A stretch of DNA of 64,000 bases, from assembly GCA_951799405.1 (NCBI GenBank), contig OX637362.1, positions 7,518,703 through 7,582,702 of the forward strand. The letters run 5' to 3'. Shown in pieces: positions 31,293 to 42,390 of this stretch (position 1 is its first letter; every line of letters starts with the position of its first letter). The translations under genes were made by a program, and so were the position numbers. The notes under the pieces are model-generated. The model was not told where the DNA came from and searched no databases. It saw only the letters and a program-made list of their open reading frames with translations. This DNA is from Agapetus fuscipes (lineage: Eukaryota; Arthropoda; Insecta; Trichoptera; Glossosomatidae).

Positions 31293-31480
31293 TATAGCGC
31301 CTTTTCATGACTCTTGGTCATCCCAAAGGCGCTTGATAAAAAGGTACTTTTGGAATCACTAAAGATACCTGCACTTTCCACAGCTTGAAAACTAATGGGG
31401 TAAGGCACTTTACAACAGAGAGAACCCAATCCATTTTTTTCACCAAAAGCTATTTGTTCTCTTTCGCATACATTTAACAA
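31293..31480 (-). pseudogene. L2-like LINE 3' end with hairpin
   Basis: The minus frame ends SSAFGMTKSHEKAL just at the hairpin 31296-31333: AGCGCCTTT pairs with AAAGGCGCT (9 bp) around ATGAC/GTCAT. Then TATAAAAATATTG and ATTATTATTA. The upstream coding part is hard to recognise; the call rests mainly on the hairpin and tail. Confidence 0.65.
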
Positions 31481-31539
31481 TTACGTTTTGTTTTTCATAT
31501 CATACTCTGTAACATCTATCCGTGCTATTCTTCGGCATT

Positions 31540-31754
31540 TTAGTCGCCCGATGAGCCAACGCTTTGACAAACTAATGATGCATTTGTATGAAGACCTGTC
31601 AATCCAAGATGGCCGCAAGCGAACAGCTGATTAGTCTTCATACAAGTATTACCAAAAGACTTTCTTCATACAAATATTTAGAATGACCGTGGTGATGAAA
31701 CTTCCATCCCAGGCATCATTAGTTTGTCAAAGCTTGGGCTCAACCGACGACTAA
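31540..31754. mobile_element. Foldback element M3, full copy
   Basis: 41-bp inverted ends: TTAGTCG...CGCTTTGACAAACTAATG and CATTAGTTTGTCAAAGC...CGACTAA. Interior GACCTGTCAATCCAAGATGG is shared with the copies at 3160 and 49425. Target duplication unclear. Confidence 0.85.
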
Positions 31755-31810
31755 TTTTGTATAGCTGAAAAAATCTACAAAAAAATACGTGGTACCCATA
31801 TTTAACTATG

Positions 31811-32059
31811 TCTTTAATCTATAATCAAAATTGCAAAGATATTATATTAACATTTAATCAAATCATGCCCACAAACAGACACGTGTAATTTACGCTTACA
31901 AATGATGAATGTGTCCTTACAAATTAAAACCAAACCTCAAATGAAAATAAACCCTAAAACTTTTGCCGACCTTTCCTGAAACAGGGGTGACATTGGCAAA
32001 GTGAACCATTTTTTACAGTATGGGTGGTTAGCCTCATACGATCCTATAAGTCAAGGAAT
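31811..32059 (-). mobile_element. SINE-B, full length
   Basis: TTAATCTATAATCAAAATTG at the left; CCTATAAGTCAAGGAAT at the right. Confidence 0.85.
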
Positions 32060-32511
32060 GTAATTAAAATAATAAAAAAATATTTATGTATGTTTTTCTA
32101 TTGTTGCAGGTCGAATCGTCGCGATTTCGGTACATCCGTGAAAAAACATTAAAAACCCTAAAAACACGAACTCTGACAGACATTTCTTTCCGTTCATCAT
32201 TCTAAGTTAACTTAAAAATAAGAGCATCTGATACAAACTAGAAGTACATCCTTACAATAAATTAATCCATAATATTACTCTTTTTAAGTCTTAGCGGTAA
32301 AGTTATACTATAAACTAATATAAGTATTCGTGGAGAGCATTGTTATCTATCTCCTACTATTTTCTGTGGTCCTGGTAGCCCGTTACAAGGCTCCTGCTAG
32401 TGTGTCCGTGGACTGACTGGAAGTGTGTCGGCCGTTCCCTTCCACGTTTTGTATGCTGTAACAGCCACCTCCTCGCATCACCCTCTCAGATTTCTGCTCT
32501 CCTGATCACAG

Positions 32512-32560
32512 GCGCCCGTAGACATGGAACAGGGAAACCCGATAAATCTGGCACCCAAAG
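32512..32560 (+). other. Candidate host micro-exon
   Basis: A 49-bp block between a pyrimidine-rich tract with CTGATCACAG (acceptor) and CCCAAAG before GTAGGTCAG (donor). In frame 1 it reads APVDMEQGNPINLAPK plus one base. The upstream 32330-32510 is also GC-richer than its surroundings. I do not recognise the peptide; this is splice-signal inference. Confidence 0.35.
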
Positions 32561-32886
32561 GTAGGTCAGGTTTTATTAAATTTGTAGAACTATATTTCAT
32601 TATTTTTATACCAACTAAAACTTATATTTTGTGGTTGTTTCATATTTATGTCTATAACTGTGTTATAAAATTGAAACTGATAAACTATATTTTTGATAAC
32701 ACATGTTATTAAAAATGTTAATAATACTACCTACATATTATTAATTATTGATAATTACTTCGAAGACTATTAGGTAGGTACATAAGAACTAAATACATAA
32801 TATTGTTTGTTTGATTTGCATTTTTATGAATGCAATAGGGTTGATTCAACAAACGTCAAATTTAAGTAAAATTACATTTTCTTGAA

Positions 32887-33057
32887 ATTCACTTTTAAGT
32901 TTATTTTGTACACAACCAGTTTCAGGAAAAGCAATAGGTACCTCCCATTATTAGACGTAAATTGAAACTAGCACGTCACATAAAAAATCAAAAATGTGTG
33001 GGCATGATTAATAATTTCGAAACTGGTTGCGTACAAAATAAATTTAAAAAGTGAATT
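32887..33057. mobile_element. Foldback element M4, full copy
   Basis: About 45-bp inverted ends: ATTCACTTTTAAGTTTATTT, GTACACAACCAGTTTC against GAAACTGGTTGCGTAC, AAATTTAAAAAGTGAAT. Half copies at 11048-11130 and 20748-20830. Confidence 0.8.
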
Positions 33058-34504
33058 GTAACAAAAAAAATATTTAAAGGTATAAAAATGATCTTTTACA
33101 AAGTTACTGCGGAAAATCTGGATAAAATATTACGTTTTATTAATATCCATTCAAGAACTGCGTGAGAAGGTTCGTCTATTTACTACAAATTATATATGCT
33201 TGATATTTCTTTCTAGAACTATGCTAGGAAGGTTGATAATATTTACTAAACAATGTATTGGTATGATATTTATTACGATAACTGTTCTAGGACGGTTGAT
33301 ATTCAAACTGGTTTGTAAAATTGGGTTGAAAAGGTATTGAGAAACGTCGTGTATGCATTTTTATTTTGTTTTCAGGAATAAAATAACAGTATGTATTGTG
33401 TGACTTGGTATTGCTGGCGCGAAATTTATTGTTGTATTTTTCCTTTGCAAAAAATATTTCTTTTGTGAAAAATGTTGTACAGAGTTATTTTTTTTCTGTG
33501 TACTTTTTCATTGAATGTCTTGTTTCAAATATTCAGAGTTTTAAAAAAATATTAAAAATACGTCCTTACAATAATTGTTGATTATTTTTGGATCAAATTG
33601 TACCGAAATAATTAAAATTGCGAGTTTCAGCAAAAGTATACAAAATCTTAATTTTGTTAACAAACGTATTTATTTTTACAATAAAAAAACTATTAACAGA
33701 TTGCACTCTAAAAAGCTCTGTCATTTTAGATACTTTGAATCAATTAGTTGGTTTTTAAGGGCTTAAAAAAATTTAATTAAAAGTTTTATTCTATTTAATT
33801 TAAAAACAAATAGTTAATCAATTATTTTGAAATATTTGAATATTTGAAATAAAATCGATTATATTTCATGTCAATTTTATCGATCTTTTTTAGAAAAAGA
33901 GACATTTCTCTTCCATTTAGAATTTATTTACAAAATAAAAAAATACTAACCGATTGATTACACTAGATCTAGTAAACGATAGTTTAAAAATAAATATTGA
34001 AAAATTCAATATTGCATACATGAAAAATCTTACTTGTATGATTTCTTTTTCTAGGAAAGATTGATAAGGGTTGTTCTTTCTTTTCTTATCTCTTATAGGA
34101 AATTTTCAGAGAAACGAGAAATTCCTCGATGATTTCTATTGAAATGGTTGTTTCTAGGAACTGTCAGCGCTCGAGACAATTTCAAAAGGAGATTCGAGAT
34201 GTATCCTGTGATACGATGTACTTCACTACATACAAATCAGAGCATGCATACATTTACACTGCATTTTTTTTATTTTTCATCTACACAGGTATATAAGTGG
34301 TCACAGAAAATCAATACAAATGGAAATTCTAAACAAATTGAAAATAAAATTCAGGAGACTTGGAATTTGAAAGTATACTTCTCATGCATACACTCAAGCA
34401 GGAACGTGTAAGTTCACAATTAAATTAAAAGTAACATTTCGTTTGAAATTTTAAACATGAAAATCTATGTTCACTTCGGATATTTGATGTTTATTCTATA
34501 CTCG
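33058..34504. other. AT-rich, no gene seen
   Basis: Long AT-rich interval with 60-90-codon chance frames only. Confidence 0.5.
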
Positions 34505-34690
34505 GCAAATGTGTCTTATGAAAACTGGAAGTTGATTTTAAAAATAATAAAAATAGCATGCACATTAATATGTTGGACATGGTTTTCTTAGATCAGGTTT
34601 TGTAGAATGTGATTTTTAGGGCAAATTCATTGAAAGGTCACGTTTGAAAAAAATAGCAGATAAGCCAAACAAGCACTGAAGCGACGATAA
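34505..34690. mobile_element. Foldback element M2, decayed copy
   Basis: AATGTGTCTTATGAAAACTGG and GATCAGGTTTTGTAGAATGT follow the M2 interior. The right end AAGCCAAACAAGCACTG is worn and the left end mostly lost. Confidence 0.5.
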
Positions 34691-34965
34691 CACGATGAGT
34701 CCTTTCTGGTGAATCAGATTTCCCTGCAATAAGGGAGGTAGAGGTGTGGGTGCAGGTGCAGGGGGGAGGGGCAGCAAACGAATCACAAATCGGCCAATAA
34801 AGGCAGTGAAAGGCAGCTAGGACTAACAGACAGTCACGCGTATATGCTAGAGCAGGTCCGCAACCTTTTTCCGATAAATGACAACTTTATTTGGTTTCAT
34901 CCATGAACACATTTCATTGGTTTCTTATAATCAAGGACCACAATGTTATAGAATATTTAGAAGAA

Positions 34966-35153
34966 GAAATGAGTACCAGCCCCCTCGGGAGCTGGGAAAC
35001 CCCCACTTCAACTGAAGTGGTTGGCGTTAGGCCGGCCCCCTTACCTGTAAAAATAAATAGGTTCAACTCGCCACATGCGACCCCTTCGGGGATAACGCGG
35101 CAAGAAGTTACACTATATGTGTAGCTTAGTTGCGTTAGTTGCGTTGCGTTAGT
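34966..35153 (+). mobile_element. SINE-A, 3' half
   Basis: GAAATGAGTACCAGCCCCC through GGGGATAACGCGGCAAG to a clear pentamer tail (AGTTGCGTTAGTTGCG). Truncated on the 5' side and preceded by AGAAGAAG. Confidence 0.85.
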
Positions 35154-35221
35154 CATTTCAATCTGAACAATCTGAACATAAACATGAATTATCATTTCTT
35201 TACAAATAAATAAATAGTATA

Positions 35222-35440
35222 GTGGTTTCTCGGTTTAATAGATTGGTATGACACTGACCCGCATGCTGTATAAACGTGTTTAACTTTTACCAATGCCACC
35301 TCAGTTTCAGGGAAAGGACACAGGAGTTACAAAGTTTAAGTTCATGTGAGGTTTGGTTAATTTTGTATGTACACACGCAGCATGTGTGAGCGGCCCCTAA
35401 CTTATGCCTGCTTGTGGGCATGCATTAAAAATGAACGTTA
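35222..35440 (+). mobile_element. SINE-B, diverged
   Basis: GGTATGACACTGACC, CAGTTTCAGGGAAAGGA, GCTTGTGGGCATGCATT. Confidence 0.65.
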
Positions 35441-35606
35441 GTTTGAGGTAATTTTAGCCACAGATATTAGATTTTTAAGAAAGTGTTAAAGCGTAATACG
35501 TTCAAGTAATAACATAAATTGTATCTCAACTTATGTAAAATGCAAAAGTAATATCATAATAAGAGAATATTACAGTCGTAATTTCTATTAAATTATTCAA
35601 CACAAA

Positions 35607-35795
35607 AAAACTAAGCTACACATATAGTGTAACTTTTTGCGGCGTTATCCCTAAAGGTGTTCGCATGTGGTGAGTGGAACCTTTTACCGAAACGGGAAAT
35701 CATTTCTGACACCCTCGGTGGGATTCGAACCCGAGCTCACGGCATTGAATGCAAGCACTCTACCAACTGAGCTATCGACCGGATTCAAGATCAGC
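35607..35795 (-). mobile_element. SINE-A, internal deletion
   Basis: Reverse tail CTAAGCTACACATATAGTG and body, then a jump at about 35690 to the head CCGAAACGGGAAATC, with B box GGGATTCGAACCC and CTGAGCTATCGACCGGA. Confidence 0.85.
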
Positions 35796-35871
35796 CGAAA
35801 CTTTTATTTCAGTTTCGGTTACAGATATCCATAACATCCCTGATACAGACACGCCCTTGCAGATCCGATCT

Positions 35872-36250
35872 ATCTAATCTAATCTAATCTAATCTAAGTT
35901 GCAAAGATTTGTAACATTGGGGATTCACATTATATGCCGATGTTATGGCCGAGGGCCCAAGCGGACTGATCTTTCCAGCGTATTGGTTCGATCCCCGCCT
36001 GAATCATTTGACCATAACTTTGACACTGGTTCAACAGATGTTATTGAGTAATTATTAATTAATAATTCATTAACATAAACAATAATGAATTATTAATTGA
36101 TGATATTAATACCTGTTTCTGGCCAGGCAGAATAGCAACCTCTTCGCAAATTTATTTAAAAATATGGATGAATGCATTCTCACAAGCACACACGTACAAG
36201 TTCGCGCTTGCGCATGCCGCATGTTAACCTACAACATAAAAACCCAACCA
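35872..36250 (-). mobile_element. SINE-B split by a SINE-C insertion
   Basis: 35872-35936 is the SINE-B tail with (TCTAA)n and GGGGATTCACATTATATG. 36169-36250 continues with GAATGCATTCTCACAAGC to ACAACATAAAAACCCAA. The 232 bp between are SINE-C. Confidence 0.75.
35937..36168 (+). mobile_element. SINE-C (tRNA-Leu/Ser-like head), inside SINE-B
   Basis: Head GTTATGGCCGAGGGCCCAAG with B box GGTTCGATCCCCGCC. The body (CATTTGACCATAACTTTG, CAACAGATGTTATTGAGTAA) matches 41848-42095. Confidence 0.8.
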
Positions 36251-36557
36251 TGTATCCTTACTTGGCTTTTAATTCTTGTCCATTCCTTGAGGACTCTTTT
36301 GTTCACGCTACATTAGCTATTTTCGAAGCCCTCTCCAGCTAACGGTTTAGAACTGCTGTGCCAGATGACGCCATGTACGTCCACGCACGTCCACAGGTTC
36401 CATTGACATAGCGAGATCCTCGTCTGCAGCTCAGGAATCTGGGAACTCGTGACGACAGACGTGATTGGGGGATTGATGGTGAAGAATGTGCTATCACACC
36501 TTTCCTTCACAAGCATACGCATTGTTGTATTAAATAATAAATATTGTGTACGATCTT

Positions 36558-36872
36558 GTCCGGTCGAAAGCTCAGTTGGTAGAGTGCTTGCATTCCATGC
36601 CGTGATCTCGGGTGTCAGAAATGATTTCCCGTTTCGGTGTTTATTTCAAACCCCAAAATAAAATACCGGCAAGGCTTACTCAGCCATCACAAGAAATGAG
36701 TACCAGCCCTCTCGGGAGCTGGGAGAACCCCCACTTCAACTGAAGTGGTTGGCGCAAGGCCGACCCCCTTACCTGTAAAAATAAATATATTCAACTCGCC
36801 ACATACGATCCCTTCGGGGATAACGCGGCAAGACGTTTCACTATATGTGTAGCTTAGTTGCGTAGTTGCGTA
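36558..36872 (+). mobile_element. SINE-A, B box deleted
   Basis: Head GTCCGGTCGAAAGCTCAG is intact, but CTCGGG jumps straight to TGTCAGAAATG, removing the B box. The body and pentamer tail (TAGTTGCGTAGTTGCG) are complete. It cannot use the usual internal promoter now. Confidence 0.88.
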
Positions 36873-36886
36873 TTTTACTTGGGGCT

Positions 36887-36932
36887 CTCCTTTAATTGAA
36901 GTGCAATTATTTATTTTAACAGAATTTGGGAA
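36887..36932 (-). mobile_element. LTR scrap, family L
   Basis: CTCTCCTTTAATTGAAGTGC and AATTATTTATTTTAACAGAA match the reverse of the family-L LTR 3' part. Confidence 0.5.
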
Positions 36933-37025
36933 CAATTTTGGGAATTTTAACAATTTTGGGAATCTGACCGCATAAAATTTAGGAAAAAACGACTACGCAT
37001 TTTTGTTTAAACACTTTGTACATAT

Positions 37026-37333
37026 TGTAACGAGCGTATGGTAGTATTAGTGCATACGTGATTCTTATCACGCTGGTGAAACAACGCTGTGGTGTTGGAG
37101 TCATCCACTATGTTAGATAAATCGAGAACAGTCGAGAAACGTCCGTATGAACGTATATAAATGTAAGCCAATTGTGTGCAAGCCGGAGTGTAGATTAAAA
37201 CATTGAGCCATGAAGCAAAAGCAAGTGCTAGAAATCAAAACATTGTAAGTTGTGAACCAAACCGTGTAAAATAAATTTTGTTAAAATAAATAATAGCAGT
37301 ATAATTAAAAGAGAACCCAGTAAAACCATAACA
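37026..37333 (+). mobile_element. Solo LTR, family L, with ATAT target duplication
   Basis: TGTAACGAGCGTATG start, CATAACA end, and ATAT at 37022-37025 and 37334-37337. Same family as 29757-30074 with moderate divergence. Confidence 0.88.
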
Positions 37334-37409
37334 ATATGATCGATTGAAAAGTTCTGAAAACTAAGAGTATAAAATTTATTTTTCAAGTCATTAATTGCGA
37401 GAACTTTGA

Positions 37410-37742
37410 TTTAGCCCGGCTGTAAAAACAGTTTCAGGAACTTTCAGCCCTTGGAGCGAGGCTCGTAAAATCCCATGAAGGATTGCCACTTAGCCGTTTT
37501 AAGTAGTCGGATTTTTTCAGACACACAAACGGCTCTGGCGCAGACGGGAAGTTTACTCTCTATTCGGGGAAGCAGTTTACAACTTCCGGGTGGTATTAAA
37601 CTGACATCACTCCTGTTAAAAATGCTCTCATTTCACAGGTTACCAAGCAGTGGGACGCAAAGCAGGCGCGCGAACTGTGCTCGTAGTAAAAAACATCGCT
37701 GTTATGGTCAAGGGGGTAAGGCGTCGGCATCCGAATTTGCGT
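37410..37742. other. GC-richer DNA, no gene called
   Basis: A plus frame of 133 codons crosses 37475-37876, but its 3' half lies over the minus-strand LINE and its sequence has no domain. 37701-37735 (GTTATGGTCAAGGGGGTAAG) faintly resembles a Leu-tRNA-like SINE head. Confidence 0.4.
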
Positions 37743-37991
37743 TTATTTTTGTAAATCCTGCTCGGGAGGCTCCCCAATTCTTTCTTGTGGGTCTATGCTA
37801 CCCTGGAAGGGTGCCGCAGAGGTGTTGCTTGAATTGTTGCTTCTGTCGTGAGGCGCTGCAAGGAAGTGGCGATTGATGTTGTTTGTGAATAAAACCGGAT
37901 TAAATTGGGAAGGGTACACAGATACTGGTAGATCATTCCATAAACGGGCAGTTTGGCAAAAAAATGAGTTACGAAAACGCCAAGTTCTCAT
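37743..37991 (-). pseudogene. Jockey/I-like LINE ORF C-terminus
   Basis: Minus frame: FRNSFFCQTARLWNDLPVSV, YPSQFNPVLFTNNINRHFL. The TARLWN-LP-YPSQ-NP-FK-like block is the usual C-terminal signature of Jockey-group ORF2. The rest of the ORF is absent. Confidence 0.7.
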
Positions 37992-38114
37992 AAAACGGGA
38001 ATGAGTTTAGCATGAATCTTAACTGAAATAAACTTTGTAACTTAGATTATAGATTATAGTACTGCATCGTGATCCAGCAGTAATCCCACAAGGAATTTTG
38101 CCATCCTGTAACTC

Positions 38115-38368
38115 AAGGGTTTTCGACTTATGAATCTGGCAACCCATACTTTAAGAAGTTTATTATTTTTTCCAATATCACCCCTGTATCAGGGAATGGC
38201 TGCAGGACTTGCAGGGCTTTATTCATTTGAGATATGGGCTTTTATTTTGTTTCTATACAAGCAGCATGTGTAAGCGTGAATTTATATGTTCTGCTTGTGG
38301 GCATACATAAATTATGGATTTAAAAAAATACATATCTGTACGACTTAGATTAAAGATTAAAGATTGAG
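38115..38368 (+). mobile_element. SINE-B, diverged
   Basis: CCTGTATCAGGGAATGGC, GCTTGTGGGCATACAT and a TTAGATTAAAGATTAAAGATT tail. A separate SINE-B tail scrap lies at 38027-38056. Confidence 0.7.
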
Positions 38369-38783
38369 AACCAGTTATCTAGATGGATTCGTTTCCAGCG
38401 AGGAAATAGCTGAAACATAACAATCCTGGTTCCACGGTGGTGATGCGTGACGGCCCCACAGACCCTCACTCAACAATCGACATTCTTGCGTGTCATCTTC
38501 TATGAAGGCATATTATTTTATTTATATTAACTCAGAACGGTGTAACTCAAAGTAATGAATTCTCGTTTTTCATTTCTTCACATAAAAGGATATGCATTTC
38601 ACGGCATCATCTGGCTTGTGCCAGAAAACTCCAACACAAACACACGCATGCACTTGCTAGATCCTTCCTTACAATTATTATTATGAACAACGTATACACA
38701 CATATTTGCTGTTTAGATAACAGTATGCTTAACAGATAACAGATAAGAGTTTGGTCTTTTTTTATACATAAATGTTATTTGTA
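38369..38783. other. No gene seen
   Basis: Mixed-composition DNA without recognised features. Confidence 0.45.
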
Positions 38784-39041
38784 TTCCTTGACTTATAGGT
38801 TGGTATGAGGCTGACCACCCATACTGTAAAATATGGTTCGTTTTGCCAATGTCACCCCTGTATCAGGGAAAGTCGGCAAAAGTTGTAGGGCTTATGTTCA
38901 TTTGAGGCTTGGATTTTATTTGTAAGTACACATTCAGCATTTGTAAGCGCGAACTACACGTGTTTGTTTGTGGGCATGCATTTGAGAGCTCTAAATGAAT
39001 ATATCCTTGCAACTCAGATTATAGATTATAGGTTATAGATT
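38784..39041 (+). mobile_element. SINE-B, full length
   Basis: TTCCTTGACTTATAGG to GCAACTCAGATTATAGATTA; close to consensus. Confidence 0.88.
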
Positions 39042-39048
39042 GACAACA

Positions 39049-39392
39049 GATTCCTTAATTCATCGGTTAGTATTAAGCTGGCCAGTGACCACCCACACTT
39101 TATAAATTGATGATTTTTAAGAGTTACTCGTTTTTCGGGGGACATAGACATACGTTTCAGAGTTAATGTTCATGAGAGATTTTGTTTTTCTTTTCTAGTC
39201 TAGTTTTCTTGTCTAGCTCTGCAACTCTTGCCAACGTTCCCTGACACAGTGGTGACATTGGCAATATGAACCGTTTTTTTACAGTATGGGTAGTCAGCCC
39301 ATACCAACCTATAAGTCAAGGAATTACCAGCCTATAAGTCAAGGAATTTAATAAAATGTTAATATACCTTTGCAACTTAGATTATAAATTCT
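39049..39392. mobile_element. SINE-B pieces in both orientations, head duplicated
   Basis: 39049-39195 is a diverged plus 5' half. 39216-39325 is a minus head half (CAACTCTTGCC to AAGTCAAGGAATT). 39326-39348 repeats the last head bases (CCTATAAGTCAAGGAATT). 39352-39392 is a plus tail. Confidence 0.65.
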
Positions 39393-39721
39393 AGATGGAT
39401 TTTATAGTTCGGTATATTTCAGCGCTACATAAACGTTATAGAATGTAACCCATCGCAAAACGTGCACGGATGTTGAGTGTTGAATGATTATCTGTAGGAG
39501 CTATCACAATAGGGATAGTGCAGATTACAAAATCCATAAAAGCTCCAGCCAAGATTGGACAATGGGTGATGGCGGAGTCTGGAAAGTTAAAGGGCTGTTA
39601 GTGAGGAAAGGGGGAGGGAGAAGCTTAGTTATGGGGGGAGGATAATCAAATATTGAAATTCATTAACTTTTTAAAGAAGCGCAATCGATTGTATTTTTTA
39701 TATGGATTATTAATTAATATT
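39393..39721. other. No gene seen
   Basis: 39598-39650 is purine-rich (GGGGGAGGGAGAAG). Confidence 0.45.
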
Positions 39722-40060
39722 CTTAAGATTTTACTGGCTTCTCTTTTAATTAAGCTGCAATTATTTATTTAAACAGAACTTATTTTACACGGTTTGGTTC
39801 ACAATTTACAATAATTGATAATCTCTGCGTATATGGTATTCACAGCTAAATGTTGGTTACAACTAATCAACTGATGCTCTTTTCAGTCCGTATATATAGG
39901 TACAAAAGGGATCATTCTTGCATATTCCAAGACATTCGATCTTTCGCTCATACCAGACCCGCCGTACTATGACCTTACTACTACCATCATACTAGAGCTA
40001 GATTGTTCTACACAATAGCTTACATTTTCAGGCGCGCGTGGGTAGAAATTCTCGTTTAAA
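39722..40060 (-). mobile_element. Related LTR, nearly full length, reverse
   Basis: The left part matches the reverse of the family-L LTR end (TTTACTGGCTTCTCTTTTAA, ACACGGTTTGGTTCACAA). The right part matches the LTR piece at 22278 (AGATTGTTCTAC). Both terminal bases are worn. Confidence 0.6.
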
Positions 40061-40061
40061 C

Positions 40062-40465
40062 ATGCCACATATAAACTGACAACATAAAATAAAAATCTCA
40101 ATTGAACATAAGCCCTGCAAGTTTTGCTGACCTTCCCTGCATTTGAATAATTTTTTTATGATTCATGGGTGGTCAGCTTCTAAGCCTAAATGTAAGCTAC
40201 AAAGATATATATAATTTAAGATTCTTATTAAACGCATTTCCACAAGCAGACACGCATAATTTCGCGCTCACACATGCCGCATGTGACCTACAATATAAAA
40301 ACCCAATCTCAAATGAACATAAGCCCTGCAAGTCTTGCCGACCTTCCCTGAAACAGGGGTGACATTGGCAAAGTGAACCATTCTTTACAGCATGGGTGAT
40401 CAACTTCATACCCACCTATAAGTCAAGGAATATAATATATTCATACCAACATATAAGTCAAGGAC
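40062..40465 (-). mobile_element. Two SINE-B copies in tandem plus an extra head
   Basis: 40062-40181 lacks its tail and has an internal deletion. 40185-40432 is full length. 40441-40465 (CATACCAACATATAAGTCAA) is another head scrap. Confidence 0.75.
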
Positions 40466-40506
40466 CGGCTACGTTAGAAGTGGCACTGAAAAAAGAAGAA
40501 GAAGAA
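40466..40506 (+). mobile_element. RTE-like LINE 3' tip
   Basis: ACGTTAGAAGTGGCACTG followed by GAAGAAGAAGAAGG. Same tip and tail as at 15450-15516, so only about 40 bp of LINE. Confidence 0.55.
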
Positions 40507-40987
40507 GGTTGGTGGATCCCATCACAACGTTTTGAAAATAATAAATACATTTGTGTCATGTAATATGCAGTAGATACCAGGACATCAGAAATATTCTTGG
40601 CTTGTATGAGAGACTCTATTCCAGAGAGTGCATCCATACAGCGATTCCAATATGGCGAATACGTAGATGCGAGCGGGAATTTGAGTTGAAGTCCTTGTAA
40701 CATGAATACCTTGATTTAATAAAGTGTAGTGTAGTACATGCGAGAGTAACAGATACTGTCGTAGAATTAATAACATGGTTTTGGAAAACTCAACCGCTGA
40801 GTCGACCAGAATATTGAGATAGAGGGGAGCAGTGGACTTAGCTTTACTTAACTTATTCCAAAATATCTAAGATTTCATTATCAAATCTAAAAAGTATATT
40901 TCTTATAAGACAGTTATGTTTTTTTAGAAACACTGAATTTTATTTTCACAAATTGAGCATTTGTTTCCACTCAAGTACTTTCGACTT
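40507..40987. other. No gene called
   Basis: A minus frame of about 80 codons (40458-40703) has no recognised domain. Confidence 0.4.
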
Positions 40988-41233
40988 CTAATCTATGTTG
41001 CAAAGATATGTAACATTGGGGATTCACATAACATGCATTTTTCACAAGCAGAGACGTTTGTGTTAGCGCTCAAACATTCCGCATGTGGATTTACAATATA
41101 AAACTCAAATCTCAAATGAACATGCACCCTGCAACTCTTGCCGACCTTCCCTGAAACTAGGGTGATATTGGCAAAGTGAACCATTTTTTACAGGATGGGT
41201 GGTCAGCCGTATATCAACCTATAAGTCAAGGAA
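40988..41233 (-). mobile_element. SINE-B, full length (LINE-N-linked subfamily)
   Basis: GTAACATTGGGGATTCACAT marker; head CCTATAAGTCAAGGAAC followed by ATACGCAACAG, which resembles the LINE-N junction. Confidence 0.85.
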
Positions 41234-41420
41234 CATACGCAACAGATGGTTGCTTATAATTATTATACCTCTTAATAATCTTAAGTCCAAGCTCCAAGAA
41301 ACTGGTTTATTTGGACAGTGAGAAACCAAACTGTAAGAAGCATTTGTACAAAATTATAACACTTATGTTTTGAAGGCTTAAAGTCATAGGTGCTTATTTA
41401 TTGCAAGTAAGCCGTTGCAG

Positions 41421-41512
41421 TATTTAATGTAGAGTTTGTAATAAACACCGAGACGAGAAATCATTTTTAACACCTATAGTGGGGATCGAACCCTGGCCCT
41501 CTGACATGGACA
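41421..41512 (-). mobile_element. SINE-A head fragment
   Basis: AATAAACACCGAGACGAGAAATC, GGGGATCGAACCCTGG (B box). Confidence 0.7.
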
Positions 41513-41621
41513 GACAAAAGACGCGCCCGTACAATAATAAATGGTACAGTGGCTAGGGAATAACTATCACTGAATGTTGAGGCTCCCTTAAGTCCTTAAG
41601 GAGGGGTTCGTGTCATGGAAC

Positions 41622-41847
41622 AGAGCAAGTGGCTTAGTGGTTAGAGGCGAGTATTGGAAATAGTTCAGGCTCGCATTACGGACTGCTGGGTTCCCATAAA
41701 ACCAGAAAAGACCTCCCCGCTGGAACTGCGGCCGTAAAATCCTGACAAGGAAGTTGCTGAAGGAGATGGGCGAAGATTGTCTGAACGTTTGTGTGAAAAA
41801 TTACCTTTTCATGTAACTTTGCTCCGAATAAAAAAGTTTGAACAATT
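41622..41847 (+). mobile_element. SINE-D (tRNA-like head), single copy
   Basis: TGGCTTAGTGGTTAGAG is a very good A box. GGGTTCCCATAAAACC stands where the B box should be. A 130-bp body follows with AATAAAAAAGTTTGAACAAT at the end. SINE-C follows directly. Confidence 0.55.
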
Positions 41848-42095
41848 ATGTCGGTGTTATGGCCGAGGGAGCCAAGTGGAGCTTTCTAGCGTATTTGGAA
41901 AAGAATAACGTTGGTTTGATCCCCGCTTGGGTCACTTGACCATAACTTTGCCCCTGGTTCAACAGATGTAATTGGGTAATTATTAATTAATATTCATTAA
42001 AAATAAACAATAATGAATTATTATTTCATGATACTAATACCTGTTTCAGGCAGAATAGGTTGGTGAATAGTATTCCTCTTTTGAAATCAATTTAA
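41848..42095 (+). mobile_element. SINE-C, second copy
   Basis: GTTATGGCCGAGGGAGCC, GGTTTGATCCCCGCTTGG, CTTGACCATAACTTTGC; body as at 35937-36168. Confidence 0.8.
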
Positions 42096-42254
42096 AAAAA
42101 AATTGAATTATTGAAATTGATCAATCTGAACCGTTGTGACTTGAAATCTTACATATATTTGAGATACAAGAGAGCAGGATAGAAGTCTATGTATCAAGGA
42201 CTACTCTTACGAACTATGGATTCGTTGTACGTGAGCCTAGGCACGCTGATTGGT

Positions 42255-42295
42255 ATGTGTGTGTGTGTGGGTGGGTGGGTGTGTGTGGGTGTGTG

Positions 42296-42361
<66 letters not shown>
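42255..42361. repeat. (GT)n microsatellite
   Basis: About 100 bp of GT with GGGTGGGTG interruptions on the left, immediately upstream of LINE-N. Confidence 0.97.
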
Positions 42362-42362
<1 letters not shown>

Positions 42363-42390
42363 CGTCTCTGGTATAATGTAGAACAATGCT

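Noticed and set aside
34852..34875. hAT-like GCAGGTCCGCAACCTTTTT
   Set aside because: Single end only; no partner end found.
37475..37876. 133-codon plus frame
   Set aside because: Its second half is antisense to a recognisable LINE C-terminus and the first half has no domain or codon signal.
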